From Nomia melanderi (taxonomy: Eukaryota; Arthropoda; Insecta; Hymenoptera; Halictidae), in NCBI RefSeq assembly GCF_051020985.1, contig NW_027475173.1, forward strand, positions 1 through 64,000: a stretch of 64,000 nt of DNA, given 5' to 3'. The position numbers and the translations under genes are program-made. Shown here piece by piece: positions 63,618-64,000 of this stretch. The notes under the pieces were generated by a model, which was not told where the DNA came from, did not search any database, and saw only the letters and a program-made list of their open reading frames with translations. The first letter of the stretch is position 1; each line of letters begins with the position of its first letter.

Positions 63618-64000
63618 ACTGACCCTGAGTGTCCGGCCCCATGAGACGGTCGTTTTCTCGACCCCTGGTGGTCCGAGGTCGTTCCCGCTGCACACATTCA
63701 TGCGCCAGGGCCTCCTACAGACAATGCACTTTGATTTATTGCGCTATCTGTAATAGCACCCGAGATATCACCCGATATATATTGGATTTTACCCTGACCA
63801 TGAGTGTCCGGCCCCACGAGACTGTGGTTTTTTCGGCCCCTGGTGGTCCGAGGTCGTTCCCGCTGCACAGACTCATGCGCCAGGGCCTCCAACAGACAAT
63901 GCACTTTGATTTATTGCGCTATCTGTAATAGCACCCGAGATATCACCAGATATATATTGGATTTTACCCTGACCATGAGTGTCCGGCCCCATGAGACGGT

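Larger units (their letters stand above)
12076..64000. repeat. 175-bp satellite array, about 297 monomers
   Basis: Unbroken head-to-tail array to the window end; every monomer has the same orientation. Landmarks in order: GATATCACCAGATATATATT, GACCCTGAGTGTCCGGCCCC, CTCGGCCCCTGGTGGTCCGA, TTCCCGCTGCACAGATTCAT, GCGCCAGGGCCTCCTACAGA, TGCACTTTGATTTATTGCGC and CTGTAATAGCACCCGA. Most monomers are 175 bp; many are 174 bp (CTCGCCCC in place of CTCGGCCCC), and a few differ by 1-2 bp. The unit is nucleosome-sized and of mixed base composition, unlike the AT-rich block beside it. Nearly all monomers hold GATATC. Open frames across it are periodic by-products. No inserted element was seen in 52 kb. Confidence 0.98.

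Noticed and set aside
12096..63928. Hundreds of open frames of 60-157 codons on both strands
   Set aside because: They repeat every 175 bp, shift frame with each monomer, exist on both strands and end at the same repeat-borne stops. Length follows monomer length, not coding constraint.
12076..64000. CRISPR-like array
   Set aside because: Repeats are contiguous 175-bp monomers with no unique spacers, in a eukaryotic context.
12076..64000. CENP-B box in the 175-bp monomer
   Set aside because: The pattern NTTCGNNNNANNCGGGN was not found on either strand of the common monomer; TTCCCGC and CGGGAACG are only superficially similar.

Overview
This window is eukaryotic repeat DNA with almost no single-copy sequence. 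The one gene-bearing element is a Ty3/Gypsy LTR retrotransposon. Its Gag CHCC zinc knuckle, its tRNA-Trp-like primer site and the absence of env suggest the CsRn1/Kabuki group, which points to an animal genome, most likely an insect or other arthropod. That host call is an inference from the element only; no host gene is present to confirm it. Nothing looks bacterial, and I see no CRISPR array, operon, tRNA or rRNA.

Layout: (1) 1-1342, an AT-rich satellite with a roughly 10-bp unit (core TATAAAACTA). (2) 1343-2660, a different and more GC-rich satellite of exactly 56 bp, about 23.5 copies. (3) 2661-3223, the decamer satellite again, same orientation. (4) 3224-7984, a 4.76-kb LTR retrotransposon on the minus strand, inserted into the decamer satellite with a 5-bp target duplication (AAAAC). 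Its pol frame is open from protease to integrase and is entered by a canonical -1 frameshift signal, but gag is short and apparently deleted. (5) 7985-12075, more decamer satellite with internal duplications of several hundred bp. (6) 12076-64000 (window end), an unbroken head-to-tail array of a 175-bp satellite, about 297 monomers, all in one orientation, organised into overlapping higher-order repeats of 5, 8, 10, 13 and 17 monomers and longer-range copies at offsets of about 5.4, 5.9 and 10 kb.

The many 60-157 codon open frames in the last 52 kb are by-products of the satellite. 175 is not a multiple of 3, so each monomer shifts frame, and the stop near TAATAG in each monomer closes each frame after about 1.7 monomers. 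Longer frames occur where a monomer is 174 bp. I do not annotate them as genes.

Taken together, this is a heterochromatic block, plausibly pericentromeric or centromeric: nucleosome-sized monomers, higher-order repeats, an adjoining AT-rich satellite with helically phased A-tracts, and a retrotransposon lodged inside. The features most worth a second look are the frameshift cassette, the gag-deleted but pol-intact element, the two LTR hairpins, the layered satellites and their sharp boundaries, and the near-identical 13-mer and 17-mer duplications.
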